Source: Amycolatopsis nalaikhensis
GTDB lineage: Bacteria > Actinomycetota > Actinomycetes > Mycobacteriales > Pseudonocardiaceae
DNA: 64,000 nucleotides
NCBI RefSeq assembly: GCF_030264295.1
Contig: NZ_CP127173.1
Coordinates: 3,665,501-3,729,500 of the forward strand
Direction of reading: 5' to 3'
Numbering within the stretch: position 1 is the first letter of the stretch; each line of letters begins with the position of its first letter. The notes beneath the pieces are model-generated. The model was given only the letters and a program-made list of their open reading frames with translations, did no database searches and had not been told where the DNA came from. Both the position numbers and the translations under genes were made by a program. This document shows positions 53,769 to 63,905 of the stretch, one piece after another.

Positions 53769-55682
53769 CTACCGGCGGGCCGTCGGGTCCCCGGGCAGGC
53801 CCTGGGCCGGGAAGCTGCCGGTCGGCTCGGGCCGCAGCGGCCGGTCGCCGCCGAGGCCGGGCACGAGCGAGCCGCCGCGGCGCACCAGGTACGTCTGGGT
53901 CAGCCCGACCGCCAGCAGGACCGTGATCACCAGGAAGCCGATCCAGTACGTCGGCGGCAGCAGCAGGCCGACCGCTCCGCCGAAGCACCAGGCCAGCTGC
54001 AGCACGGTTTCCGAGCGGCCGAACGCCGACGCGCGCGACTCCTCGGGCAGGTCTTCCTGGATGACGGCGTCGAGGCTGATCTTCGCCAGCGCGCTGGCCG
54101 TCGCGCCGATCAAGCCGACGATCGCGGCCGTGGCCAGTCCGGGCAGCAGCGTCGCGACGAGCGCGGCGAGCACGCAGCCCGCGACGCACCCGACGATCAC
54201 CTGGTCCGGGGTGCCGAAGTGCAGCCGCGAGCCCAGCGCGTTGCCGAGGAACCCGCCCGCGCCAGCCGCGGCACCGATCACGCCGAGCAGCAGCAGCTGC
54301 ATGAACGGCGTCTGGCCGCTGCCTTCGGTCTGGGCCTTCACGGCGAACGCGGCGAACATCATGAGGAAGCCGGTCAGCACGCGCACCGAACCGTTGCCCC
54401 ACAGCGCGACGACGATGTGGCGGCCCAGCGGCTGCCGCCGTTTCTTCTCGGTGGGGTGGGCCGAAAGCGACGTCGGCACCTCGCCCTCGGTCGCCTCGAC
54501 CCAGGCCGGGATCCGCATCGACTGCACGGCGGCGGCGACGCAGATCAGCGCCGTGAACCACAGAGCGCCCGCTGAGCCGGTGATGGCGTTGACGCCGCTG
54601 GCCAGCGCGCCGAACACGCCCGCGGCGACCAGGCCGAACGTGGTCAGCCGCGCGTTCGTCTTGGAGAGCGTGATCTCCGACGGCAGCACGCGTGGCGTCA
54701 CGGCGGCCTTGAGCACGGTGAACGACTTCGAGAGCACCATCATCCCGAGCGCGGCGGGGTAGAGCAGCCAGTCGTCGAAGTGCAGCGCCATCACGACGGC
54801 CATCAGCCCCTGGCCGATCGACGACGCGCACATCGCGAGCCGCCGACCGCGCTGCACCTTGTCGAGCGCGGGCCCGATCACCGGCGCGACCAGCGCGAAC
54901 GGCGCGATCGTGATGAGCAGGTAGAGCGCCACCTTGCCCTTGCTCTCGCCGCTGGTCGCGGCGAAGAAGAGAGTGTTGGCCAGCGCGATCGCCATCGCCG
55001 CGTCGCTGGCGTAGTTCAGCATCACGGCGTAGGTCAGCGAGGTGAGGCCGGACTTCTCGGCGCCGTCGGCCTTCGTCGCGCGCTGGAAGGCGCCGACGGC
55101 CTGGCCGGTCAGCTGGCGGCTGCGCATCGCCGCCACCCGCGTGACGGTGATCTTCTTCGGCAGCTTCGGCGTGCCGCCCGGGGTCTGCGGGGGCTGCTGC
55201 CGCGGCGCCGGTTCCGGCTCGGGCGGACGCGGTTCGCCCGCGTAGCCGCCGGTGTCGTAGTGCTCGTACTCGCCGCTGCCGGGACTGCGTTCGCCCTGGT
55301 AGAAGCCGCCGGGCTCGCGGCGGACGGGCTCGGTGCGGTGCGGGTCGTGCGGCGGGTAGGGCCGGGCCCCGCGCGGCGGCGGGGGCGACGGCTGGTGTCC
55401 CATCGGCGCGGCGGCGGTCGGCGCTTCGTTCGCGTTCGGCACGCCGTAATACCCGCCACGCGGCGGGGTGGGCCGGGGCGGCGGCGGGACGGGCCGTTCG
55501 ACGCGGGTGGGCGGCGGCGCACTGCGGTGCTCGACGCGGGTGTGCTGCGACGGCGCGACGGCATCCCGCCAGGGCTTGGCCTGCGCCGCACCCGGCTCCG
55601 GCGTCCAGCGGCGCTTCGACTTCCGGCCGCGCCCCTGCGAGCGCGAGCCGTCGGAGCCGGAGCGGGAGCCGAAGAGTGCCAC
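53769..55682 (-). CDS. MFS transporter with long disordered N-terminus
   Basis: A 637-residue protein: ~215 residues of Pro/Arg/Gly-rich cytoplasmic sequence, then about 12 membrane helices of the MFS fold (for example VAPVIGPALDKVQRGRRLAMCASS with a motif-A-like loop). Substrate unknown. The long extension is unusual for MFS carriers but recurs in actinomycetes; it may anchor partners. Downstream neighbour is the DUF2771 lipoprotein. Confidence 0.88.
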   Translation of the reverse strand: MALFGSRSGSDGSRSQGRGRKSKRRWTPEPGAAQAKPWRDAVAPSQHTRVEHRSAPPPTRVERPVPPPPRPTPPRGGYYGVPNANEAPTAAAPMGHQPSPPPPRGARPYPPHDPHRTEPVRREPGGFYQGERSPGSGEYEHYDTGGYAGEPRPPEPEPAPRQQPPQTPGGTPKLPKKITVTRVAAMRSRQLTGQAVGAFQRATKADGAEKSGLTSLTYAVMLNYASDAAMAIALANTLFFAATSGESKGKVALYLLITIAPFALVAPVIGPALDKVQRGRRLAMCASSIGQGLMAVVMALHFDDWLLYPAALGMMVLSKSFTVLKAAVTPRVLPSEITLSKTNARLTTFGLVAAGVFGALASGVNAITGSAGALWFTALICVAAAVQSMRIPAWVEATEGEVPTSLSAHPTEKKRRQPLGRHIVVALWGNGSVRVLTGFLMMFAAFAVKAQTEGSGQTPFMQLLLLGVIGAAAGAGGFLGNALGSRLHFGTPDQVIVGCVAGCVLAALVATLLPGLATAAIVGLIGATASALAKISLDAVIQEDLPEESRASAFGRSETVLQLAWCFGGAVGLLLPPTYWIGFLVITVLLAVGLTQTYLVRRGGSLVPGLGGDRPLRPEPTGSFPAQGLPGDPTARR

Positions 55683-55731
55683 GTCTCAATCCTGCCTTAC
55701 CGGGGGTCGGTCCCGCCTGCTCATCCGTGCT

Positions 55732-56493
55732 TTAGCGGGTCTTCGGGACGAACCTCACCCGGAACGTGACCGGCCACTCCTTCCCGGTGAGCAGGAATTC
55801 ATCGGTGCCGGGGACGGCGGCGATCCCGTTGAGCACGGCCTCGGGATCGGTGGTGTTCACCTGGGCACGCAGCTGACCTGCGTCGATGGTGGCGGTGACG
55901 TGCCCGCTGGCGGCGTCGATCCGCAGGATGGTGTCGGTGTGCCAAACGTTTGCGTAGACGTCACCGCCGACGCACTCGAGCTCGTTCAGCTGGTCGTACC
56001 CGACGTCAACGCTCCCGGTGACGGCGAAGGTCTTCGGGTCGCGGAAAGTCAGCCGCGACGAGCCGTCGCTCATCACGAGCCGCCCGTCGGCCTGGTGGCA
56101 GAGGCCCCAGCCTTCGCCCTGGAAGGGGACTCGCCGCAGCTCGGCGAGGGTTTGTGAGTCGCGTTCGATGGCGACGCCGTCCTGCCAGGTGAGCTGCCAG
56201 AGCGTCGGCCCGAGCACGGTGACGCCCTCGCCGAAGAGCGGCGACGGCAGCGTGGCTTTCGTGTGGGGCGGCCCGCCGGCCGGGCCCGCCGTGAGCGTCG
56301 AGCGTCCGGCGAGGCCGGTGCTCTCGTAGAGGGTGTCGCCGGAGAACTCGAGGCCTTCGGTGAAGGCGGCGGAATCGTGCGGCAGGGTGCCGACGACCTG
56401 GACGGTGAGCGGTCCGGGGTCGGGCGCGGGCGCACCGGCGCACCCACCGAGGGCGGCGGCCAGCAGCAGGGTGGTGAGGATGGGTGTGCGCAC
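55732..56493 (-). CDS. Glutaminyl-peptide cyclotransferase, lipoprotein form
   Basis: A 253-residue exported beta-propeller enzyme: lipobox LGGC, then AFTEGLEFSGDTLYESTGLAGRS, WQLTWQDG, GWGLCHQADGRLVMSDGSS and QLNELECVGG, all typical of the plant/bacterial type glutamine cyclotransferase. It converts N-terminal Gln to pyroglutamate. GTG 56493. It diverges from the DUF3027 gene, 51 bases apart. Confidence 0.93.
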   Translation of the reverse strand: MRTPILTTLLLAAALGGCAGAPAPDPGPLTVQVVGTLPHDSAAFTEGLEFSGDTLYESTGLAGRSTLTAGPAGGPPHTKATLPSPLFGEGVTVLGPTLWQLTWQDGVAIERDSQTLAELRRVPFQGEGWGLCHQADGRLVMSDGSSRLTFRDPKTFAVTGSVDVGYDQLNELECVGGDVYANVWHTDTILRIDAASGHVTATIDAGQLRAQVNTTDPEAVLNGIAAVPGTDEFLLTGKEWPVTFRVRFVPKTR

Positions 56494-56544
56494 GTTGAAC
56501 AGCCTGGCACGGGCGCCGGGGAGGCGTGCGGCACAATTGGCCGC

Positions 56545-58218
56545 ATGACGCTGCTGCTGACCCTGGACGACGGTTCCGTGCAGCGCAAACTCGCCGACGC
56601 GGTGGAGTTCGCGCGAGCCGCGGTGCTGGAGGACGCGCCCGAGGAGCAGATCGGCGCCCACGTGGGTGCCACCCGCGAGGACGCGGTCACGGCGAGTCAC
56701 CTGTTCGAGGCCCAGGTCCCGGGCTACAAGGGCTGGCGCTGGTCGGTGACGGTGGCACTGGCGGGCGAGGACGAGCCGGTGACGGTCAGCGAGGTGGTCC
56801 TGGTCCCGGGCCCGTCGGCCCTGGTGGCCCCGGCGTGGGTGCCGTGGGAGCGCCGAGTCCGAGCGGGCGACCTCGGAGTCGGCGACATCTTCCCGACGGA
56901 CGAGAACGACCCCCGCCTGGCCCCGGCGTACCTGCAGTCGGACGACCCGGCGGTGGAGGAAGTAGCGCACGAGGCGGGCTTGGGCCGGGTGCACGTGCTG
57001 TCCCGTTTCGGCCGAACGGAGGCGGCGTCCCGCTGGCACGCGGGCGAGTTCGGCCCCCGGTCCGACATGGCCCGGAGCGCGCCGGACGTGTGCGGGACTT
57101 GCGGGTTCTTCGTGCCGTTGGCTGGGTCGTTGCGCGGGGTGTTCGGGGTGTGCAGCAACGACATCGCGCCCGCGGACGGGCACGTTGTGGACGTGGAGTA
57201 CGGGTGCGGGGCGCACTCCGAGGTCGAGGTTGAGGTGACTTCGTCGGTTCCGGTGGCTGAGCTGGTTTACGACGATTCGCTGCTGGACTTCACGCCGGGG
57301 TCGGAGGTTGTCGAGACCGCGGCCGCTGAAGGGGAGACCGGGGTCGCGGAGGCGGACCTGGGACCGGCTGAGGTGGAGCCGGAGCTTGCGGCTCAGGCCG
57401 GGGAGACGGACGAGGCCGCGGCGGTGGGTGCGCCCGAGTTCGCCGAGGTTGCGGCTGAGGCTGCCGAGCCGGTCGAAGCGGAGGCTGCGGAGGTTGCCGA
57501 GCCGGTGGCGGTGGAAGCGACTGAGCCGCCTGCCGAGCCGATCGCGCCCGAGGCTGCCGAGCCGGTCGAGGCTGCGGTGACTGAGGCGGTTGCGGAGCCG
57601 GTCGAGGCGGAGGCTGCTGCGGAGGTCGCGGAGCCCGTTGCCGAAGAGGCACCCGCGGAGCCGATCGCGGCTGAGGCGCCTGCCGAGCCGGTCGCACCTG
57701 AGGCGGCCGAGCCTGCGGCGCCGCTCCAGCCGGTTGCCCCCGAAACGGCAGAGGTCGCCGAGCCGGTTACGACCGAGGTGCTCGCTGAGCCGATCGCGCC
57801 CGAGGCGGAGCCGGAGAACGCTGCGGCTGCCGAGCACACCGGAGCCACGGTCCCCGAGATCGAGCACGCGGCAGCTGCCGAGCCCGTCGCGGCGGAGCAG
57901 CCCGCGGCGGCCGAGCCCGCGGCATCCCCGGCCGAGCCGCAGGGGTCCGCGCCGGTCGAGGCTGAGGTTCCCGAGCCTGCCGAGGCAGAGCCGACCCAGG
58001 CCGAGGTCACCGATGCGGTTGCCGAGCCCGAGGCGGCCGAGGTGCCCGAGACCGCAGCGGCTGAACCGGAAGCGGCCGAAGCCCAGGAGCCCGCGGAAGC
58101 CGAGCCCTCCCAGGCCGACGTGACCACCACCGAGGGCGCGGACCTGCAGACCCCCGCCGCCGACGAGGCGCAGGCTCAGGTCGACACCGAAGACACCCGT
58201 GACCAACGCGACGCCTGA
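56545..58218 (+). CDS. DUF3027 protein with long Ala/Glu/Pro repeat tail
   Basis: A 557-residue protein. The N-terminal ~235 residues are the DUF3027 domain: DAVEFARAAVLEDAPEEQIG, PGYKGWRWSVTVALAGED, VPWERRVRAGDLGVGD, and a CGTCGFFVPL...GVCSN cysteine pair that may bind metal. The last ~320 residues are an acidic repeat of AEPV/EAAEP-type units. The stop lies inside the next gene (20-base overlap), so the two are coupled. Role unknown. Confidence 0.88.
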   Translation: MTLLLTLDDGSVQRKLADAVEFARAAVLEDAPEEQIGAHVGATREDAVTASHLFEAQVPGYKGWRWSVTVALAGEDEPVTVSEVVLVPGPSALVAPAWVPWERRVRAGDLGVGDIFPTDENDPRLAPAYLQSDDPAVEEVAHEAGLGRVHVLSRFGRTEAASRWHAGEFGPRSDMARSAPDVCGTCGFFVPLAGSLRGVFGVCSNDIAPADGHVVDVEYGCGAHSEVEVEVTSSVPVAELVYDDSLLDFTPGSEVVETAAAEGETGVAEADLGPAEVEPELAAQAGETDEAAAVGAPEFAEVAAEAAEPVEAEAAEVAEPVAVEATEPPAEPIAPEAAEPVEAAVTEAVAEPVEAEAAAEVAEPVAEEAPAEPIAAEAPAEPVAPEAAEPAAPLQPVAPETAEVAEPVTTEVLAEPIAPEAEPENAAAAEHTGATVPEIEHAAAAEPVAAEQPAAAEPAASPAEPQGSAPVEAEVPEPAEAEPTQAEVTDAVAEPEAAEVPETAAAEPEAAEAQEPAEAEPSQADVTTTEGADLQTPAADEAQAQVDTEDTRDQRDA

Positions 58219-61019
58219 GCCTCTCAGCGCCGATCCCTTCGGCACCGCGCGGCTTCGTGACGCGACCCTGCGCTCGTGGCAGGACTCGCCCACCCGCCTC
58301 ACCGAGGACACCAACGTCGAGCGCGATCTCCGCGTCGGTGCCTATCGGGACCGGCTCTTCGTCGGAGCTCGCGCAGAACGCCGCCGATGCCGCCATGGCC
58401 GCCGGGGTTCCCGGGCGGGTTCGGGTGTCCCTTGTGGACCGGGAACTCCGGTTCGCCAACACCGGTGCTCCCCTCGACGCGCGCGGCGTCGCCTCGCTCG
58501 CTTCCCTGCGGGCGTCCGGCAAAACCGGCGATACCGTCGGCCGCTTCGGGGTGGGGTTCGCCGCCGTGCGGACCGTTACCGACGAGCCACTCGTCGTCTC
58601 CGTCACCGGTGGGGTCGCCTTCTCCGCCGAGCGCACGCGGGCAGCCGTCAGCACCGATGGCGACGTTCCCGTCCTGCGCCTCCCGTGGCCCGTTCCCGCC
58701 GACGTCCCGGCCGGGTTCGACACCGAAGTCCGGCTTCCGCTTCGCGACGACGTCGATGGCCGGAAGCTCCTCGACGAACTCGCCGCCGACATCGGCGACC
58801 TCCTCCTCGCCCTGCCCTGGCTCGCCGAGGTCGACGTCGACGGTCGCGTTTGGACTCGCGAAACCCACGGCGACATCGTCCAGATTCGGGGCGCGGAAAG
58901 GGAAACCCGCTGGCTCACCCATCGTGGCGACGTCGTGTGGGCCGTCCCCGTCGATGCCGATGGCACGCCGCGACCCCTCAGTGAAGACGTCCTGCACGCT
59001 CCGACCCCGACCGACGACGGACTTTCGCTGCCCGCCCGGCTTCTTGCGGCCGTTCCCGTCGAACCGTCGCGTCGGCGCGCTCTCCCCGGGCCCGAGCTGA
59101 CGAAGGCGCTCGAGAACGCCGCCACCGAGTACGTTCAGCTGCTGAGGCTGCTGCCGTCGGAACAGCGATTCGCACTCGTGCCCACACCCGGCTTTCCGAA
59201 GTCCACAGTGGACGCCAAACTCCGCGACGAAGTTCTGGCCAACCTGAGTAAAGAACCCTGGCTGTCCACTCAGGACGGCTCCGAAGTGTCCGGACGTCAG
59301 GCGAAGGTGCTCGACGTCGACGTTCCCGGACTTCCCGCTCTCCTGGTCGACGTCGTTCCCGGGCTGATCAAAGGCGCGGCCCCCGCGCAGGTGCTGAAAG
59401 CCGTTTCGGTCCAGGTGATCGGCATCGAAGAGGTCTTGGAAACGCTTACCGGGGCCAGTCGCGACCCGAAATGGTGGCGGGACGTCTACGCGGCCTTGGC
59501 GAAAGCCGTCGAGTCGCACGATCTCGAACCGTCCAGGTTGGACGGACTGCCCGTCCCTCTATCGGATGGCCGCACGCTTCCCGGTGCTCGTGGCTGTCTT
59601 CTCGTCGAAGGCTCGGCGGAACTCCTCGAACTCCTGTCCGATGTGGACATCCCGGGCCTCAGGCTGGTGCACCCGGCCGCGTCGCACCCGCTCTTGGAAC
59701 GCCTCGGCGCCAAGCATGCCGACGCCCGTGAACTGCTCAACGCCGACCAGCTTCGCGACGCCGTCGAGCGCAGCGTCGAGGACGTCCGGTCCGGATTGGA
59801 CGGCACCACCCTCGCCGGTGCCGTGCTGCGGCTGATCGCCGACTGCGGGGACGACGCCCCGCGCTGGGTCGGCGCGCTCGCCCTGCCCGCCACCGACTCC
59901 TGGCGCCGGGCCGACGAACTCGTCCTCCCGTCCTCGCCGCTGCTGGACATCTTCGACGAAGAGGTCTTCGAGGAAGACGGCGCGCTCGATGTCCTCGACG
60001 AAGACTTCGCCGAGGATTGGCCGCCAAGCACGCTCCAGGCCGCCGGGGTGCTCGACTCCTTCGCCCTGGTCGTCGACGACGAACCGCACGAACCCGACCA
60101 CGACCTGCCCGACGAGGAAGCCTGGTGGGACTCCCTGCCGGAACCGCCGTCGACGCTCGTCGCCGTCCGGGACCTCGATCTCGTCGCCGATAACGCCTGG
60201 CCCGCCGCCCTGCGCCTGCTCGCCGGGCGCCCCGAAACCTGGCACGCCCTGCGCACGCCCCAGGGGCACGCCGCCTGGTGGATCGCGCAGTACGCCGTGC
60301 TCGACGGGGCCGCGCCGAACGAGTGGCGCATGCCGGACGCCGACCTCGCCGGGCTCTACGACGAGGTTCCCGATCTCGGGCTCGGTGAAGAACTTCTCCG
60401 GACAGCCGGTGTTCGCACCGACCTCACGGTGTCCACTGTGGAGGAGGCCGAAGACCTCCTCGAGCGGCTCGCCGACCCGGCCCGCGCGATCACGCCGGGT
60501 CTGGTCACGCGTGCCTATGCCGCCGTCGTCGAGTCCGGAGTGGAGCCTCGCCCGCCCGCCGCCGTACGGGTCGCGGACGGGTCCGTTGTGGACGACGCCG
60601 TCGTCCTCGACGTGCCGTGGGTTGCCGGGGCCCTCGAGCCGAGCCAGTACGTCGTCGAGCCCGACGAGCCGGACCAGCTGGCGGCCCTGCTCGACCTGCC
60701 GTTGGCGAGCACCCTCCGTGCCGAGGTGACCAGCGAAGGCGAGTACGCGCCCTGGGCCGAACTGCCCGCGCTGAAGCTCGTCGCGGACCTGCTCGGCATC
60801 CGGCTGCCCGACGGTGGCGTGCTGGTGCACGACCCGTTGACCGTCGCGGTCGAGGGCGCCGAACACGACGTCGCGTGGTGGTCCGATGACCGGCTGCACG
60901 CGGCCGACAGCTCCGAAGGACTCGCCCGCGCCTTCGCCTGGGCCGCCGGGCGCTGGCCCGATCGGCACCTCATCACCGCGCTGCTCGACGACCCGTCGCC
61001 GCGGACGCTGCTCGCTTAG
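58199..61019 (+). pseudogene. Sacsin-like GHKL ATPase-domain protein with one frameshift
   Basis: Reading through one extra base gives a ~940-residue protein. The N-terminal ~250 residues are an HSP90/sacsin-like GHKL fold: FVELAQNAADAAMAAG (N box with Glu and Asn), LRFANTGAPL and GRFGVGFAAVRTV. The rest is acidic and helical without a recognised domain. The frame breaks at 58364: GTCGGAGCTC should be GTCGAGCTC. GTG 58199 overlaps the DUF3027 gene. It is likely intact and may be a chaperone or conflict-system ATPase that works with DUF3027. Confidence 0.82.
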
Positions 61020-61282
61020 AGCCGCTGAGCCGATTTCGAGCCGCGGCGGGCGGCGGCGCGCTGCCACAGGATGATCGCCATCCCGATGAACCCGAGCACG
61101 AACCCGGACAGCGCCGTCTGCACCCACAGCCCCGAAGTCGTGAAGAAGAGCACCACCAGCGCGACAGCCCAGATCGAGGTGCCTACGATCACCACCGGCG
61201 TCAGGTCGGTCAGCCTCTTGGGCAGCTCCGGCGTGTGCCGCAACGAGCCCGTAACCTCCGGTGGATTGATCGGTTCGCTCAC
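61016..61282 (-). CDS. DUF2530 membrane protein
   Basis: An 88-residue protein with two helices (PVVIVGTSIWAVALVVLFF and LSGFVLGFIGMAIILW) after a soluble start (LPKRLTDL), and a basic end. This is the actinobacterial DUF2530 pattern. GTG 61282 is the likely start. Divergent from the purine permease, 43 bases apart. Confidence 0.88.
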   Translation of the reverse strand: MSEPINPPEVTGSLRHTPELPKRLTDLTPVVIVGTSIWAVALVVLFFTTSGLWVQTALSGFVLGFIGMAIILWQRAAARRGSKSAQRL

Positions 61283-61325
61283 GAGGTGCAGGGTACTCCG
61301 CAGCAGCGACAGAATGGGCAGGCGA

Positions 61326-62795
61326 ATGGCGGAGCAGGAGACGACCCGCACCGGGACGTCCACACTGGACCGGTTCTTCAAGATCACCGAGCGGGGTTCG
61401 ACGGTGTCGCGCGAGCTGCGCGGCGGCCTGGTCACCTTCGTCACGATGGCCTACATCGTGGTGCTGAACCCGCTGATCATCGGCAGCTTCTCCGCCGACG
61501 ACGCCGGTGCGCACAAGGACGTCCTCGGCGGCATCCTGCCGGTGCCGCAGGTCGCCGCGGTGACCGCGCTCGTCGCCGGCGTGCTGACCATCCTCATGGG
61601 CCTGATCGCGAACTACCCGTTCGCCATCGCCACCGGCCTGGGCATCAACAGCCTGGTCGCGGTCACCATCGCCCCGCAGATGACCTGGCCGGAGGCGATG
61701 GGCCTGGTCGTCATCGAGGGCGTGATCATCGTGCTGCTCGTGCTCACCGGGTTCCGCACCGCGGTGTTCCGGGCCGTGCCCGCGGCGCTGAAGTCGGCGA
61801 TCGCCGTCGGCATCGGCGTGTTCATCTGCCTGATCGGCCTGGTCGACGCCGGGTTCGTGCGCCGGCTGCCGGACGCCGCGCACACCACCGTCCCGGTGGG
61901 CCTCGGCATCAACGGCTCGATCGCCTCTTGGCCGACCGCGGTCTTCGTCGTCGGCCTGCTGGTCACCGGCATCCTCGTCGTGCGGAAGGTCAAGGGCGCG
62001 ATCCTGATCGGCGTGCTCGCGTCGACGGTGCTGGCCATCGTCGTCGAGGCGATCGTCAAGGCCGGGCCGTCGAAGGGCACCAACCCGCTCGGCTGGAACC
62101 TCGGCTACCCGGCCCTGCCGGACCAGGTGCTCGGCCTGCCGAACCTCTCCCTGGTCGGCGACGTCTCGTTCGGCGCCTGGACGCGGCTGCCGATCATCAC
62201 CGTCTGCCTGCTGGTGTTCACGCTGGTCCTGGCCGACTTCTTCGACGCCATGGGCACCATGACCGGCCTCGCCAAGGAGGCCGACCTGCTGCCGAAGGAC
62301 GGCCAGCTGCCCAACGTCGGCAAGGCGCTGTTCGTCGAGGGCCTCGCGGGCGCGGCCGGCGGCTTCGGCTCCGCCAGCTCGAACACCGTGTTCGTCGAGT
62401 CGGCGTCGGGCATCGCCGAGGGCGCGCGGACGGGCCTCGCGAACATCGTCACCGGCGTGCTGTTCCTCGCCGCGATGTTCCTGACCCCGCTCTACCAGGT
62501 CGTGCCGGTCGAGGCGGCCGCGCCGGCCCTGGTCGTCGTCGGCGCGATGCTGATGGCGCAGGTCCGCGACATCGACTGGACCGACTACTCGATCGCGCTG
62601 CCCGCGTTCCTGACCATCGTCGTCATGCCGTTCACCTACTCGATCGCCAACGGCATCGGCGCCGGCTTCGTCAGCTACGTCGTGATCCGCGCCGCGACCG
62701 GCAAGGCCCGCCAGGTGCACCCGCTGATGTGGGTGATCGCGCTGGCGTTCGTGGCCTACTTCGCGGTCGGGCCGATCCAGGCGGCGTTCAAGTGA
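61326..62795 (+). CDS. NCS2 family purine permease (AzgA/PbuG-like)
   Basis: A 489-residue membrane protein with about 12-14 helices. Starts LDRFFKITERGSTVSRELRGGLVTFVTMAYI, the signature of the adenine/guanine/hypoxanthine branch. TGLGINSLVAV, DFFDAMGTMTGLAKEA and GSASSNTVFVESASGIAEG are conserved transport motifs. It imports purines with protons. ATG 61326 chosen; 61314 is possible. The gene ends directly against the convergent hypothetical gene. Confidence 0.95.
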   Translation: MAEQETTRTGTSTLDRFFKITERGSTVSRELRGGLVTFVTMAYIVVLNPLIIGSFSADDAGAHKDVLGGILPVPQVAAVTALVAGVLTILMGLIANYPFAIATGLGINSLVAVTIAPQMTWPEAMGLVVIEGVIIVLLVLTGFRTAVFRAVPAALKSAIAVGIGVFICLIGLVDAGFVRRLPDAAHTTVPVGLGINGSIASWPTAVFVVGLLVTGILVVRKVKGAILIGVLASTVLAIVVEAIVKAGPSKGTNPLGWNLGYPALPDQVLGLPNLSLVGDVSFGAWTRLPIITVCLLVFTLVLADFFDAMGTMTGLAKEADLLPKDGQLPNVGKALFVEGLAGAAGGFGSASSNTVFVESASGIAEGARTGLANIVTGVLFLAAMFLTPLYQVVPVEAAAPALVVVGAMLMAQVRDIDWTDYSIALPAFLTIVVMPFTYSIANGIGAGFVSYVVIRAATGKARQVHPLMWVIALAFVAYFAVGPIQAAFK

Positions 62796-63368
62796 TCAGC
62801 CCGCGTCGCTGACCTCGAGGGCGCGGTCGAGGACCGACCGGTTCGCGGCGAAGTCCGCCGCGGGCGCGTCGTAGGCGATGGTGACCATGGTGTCCCCGAT
62901 GCCCACGCCGACCAGGCTCACCTGCCGCGCGACGCCGTCGCGCTGGTAGGTGTAGTCCCACTCGGCGGCGTCGCAGGCGCCGACCGCGGCGTGCTCTGCG
63001 ACCGACGTGAGGTGGTAGCCGGGCTCGTGGCCGGTCGTGCGCTCCAGGGCGCCCAGGCCGCTGACCGGATCCTCCTGGGCGAGCGGGATCCGGTCGGTCG
63101 TCAACACCAGCCGCCCGGTCGGGTCGGTGCGGGTGGCGCGCTCGCCGTCCTGCGTCGCCGGCCAGTCCGGGACCGGGATCTCGAAGTCCCAGCCGCGCCC
63201 GTCGGCGGCGTCCGGGGACCGGTAGACCTGCAGGTGGCCGACCTGGATGCCGGTCGGCGCCGGAGCGGCCGGCGGCGGGGTGTCACCCCCGGAGGGCAGG
63301 ACCTGGACCACCACGACGCCGAGCACGACCGCGCCGACCACGGCCGAGCCCACCAGCTTCTTGTGCAC
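62796..63368 (-). CDS. Membrane-anchored hypothetical protein
   Basis: A 190-residue protein: HKKLVGSAVVGAVVLGVVVVQVLPSGG is a signal anchor, followed by a Pro/Ala linker and an extracytoplasmic beta-rich domain (YHLTSVAEHAAVGACDAAEWDYTY). No family recognised. GTG 63368 has GGGGGAA immediately upstream. Divergent from a MarR gene, which might regulate it. Confidence 0.75.
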   Translation of the reverse strand: MHKKLVGSAVVGAVVLGVVVVQVLPSGGDTPPPAAPAPTGIQVGHLQVYRSPDAADGRGWDFEIPVPDWPATQDGERATRTDPTGRLVLTTDRIPLAQEDPVSGLGALERTTGHEPGYHLTSVAEHAAVGACDAAEWDYTYQRDGVARQVSLVGVGIGDTMVTIAYDAPAADFAANRSVLDRALEVSDAG

Positions 63369-63467
63369 GCTTCCCCCATTCGTCCGGGGAGAGGACGTCC
63401 GGGGGTGCGCGCGGGTTGCGGTGGAGATCACCCGATCGACGGCAGATTCGTAAGGTATGCTAACTAT

Positions 63468-63900
63468 ATGTCCGGCGACACGCACGAGCGCTCCTTGGCG
63501 AGCCGTCTGCGTCTCGCGGTGGTCCGGCTCAACCGCCGGCTCCGGGCACAGCGCGTCGGGGACGACCTCACGCTGACGCAGGTCGCCGCTCTGTCCACCC
63601 TGCACAAGTGCGGTGCGCTGACCCCGGGTCAGCTCGCCGCGAAGGAAGGCGTCCAGCCACCTTCGATGACGAGGGTGATCGCCGCGCTCGAGGAGATGAA
63701 GTTCGTCGAGCGGCGCCCGCACCCGACCGATGGCAGGCAAGCCATCGTCGAGCTTCTCCGAGAGCGGGCTCGCGTACGTGCGCAAGGCGATCTCCGTCCG
63801 GGAGGCGTGGCTGGACCGGCAATTGGCGGAACTCGGCGACGAAGAGCGTGAAGTGCTCTCCAAAGCCGCCGAAATCATCGACAGGATGGCGGGGAACTAA
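63468..63900 (+). pseudogene. MarR family transcriptional regulator with one frameshift
   Basis: Reading through one extra base gives a ~143-residue MarR protein: LTPGQLAAKEGVQPPSMTRVIAALE (HTH) and RPHPTDGRQAIVELSESG (wing). The frame breaks at GAGCTTC 63750-63756; GAGCTC restores ELSESGLAYVRKAI and the rest to TAA 63898. Upstream TATGCTAACTATATG is AT-rich and probably contains the promoter or operator. Likely functional in the cell. Confidence 0.82.
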
Positions 63901-63905
63901 CCACG

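Noticed and set aside
59559..62720. 1053-codon open frame on the minus strand
   Set aside because: It is antisense to the sacsin-like and purine permease genes; its His/Arg/Asp-rich composition is what high-GC antisense frames give.
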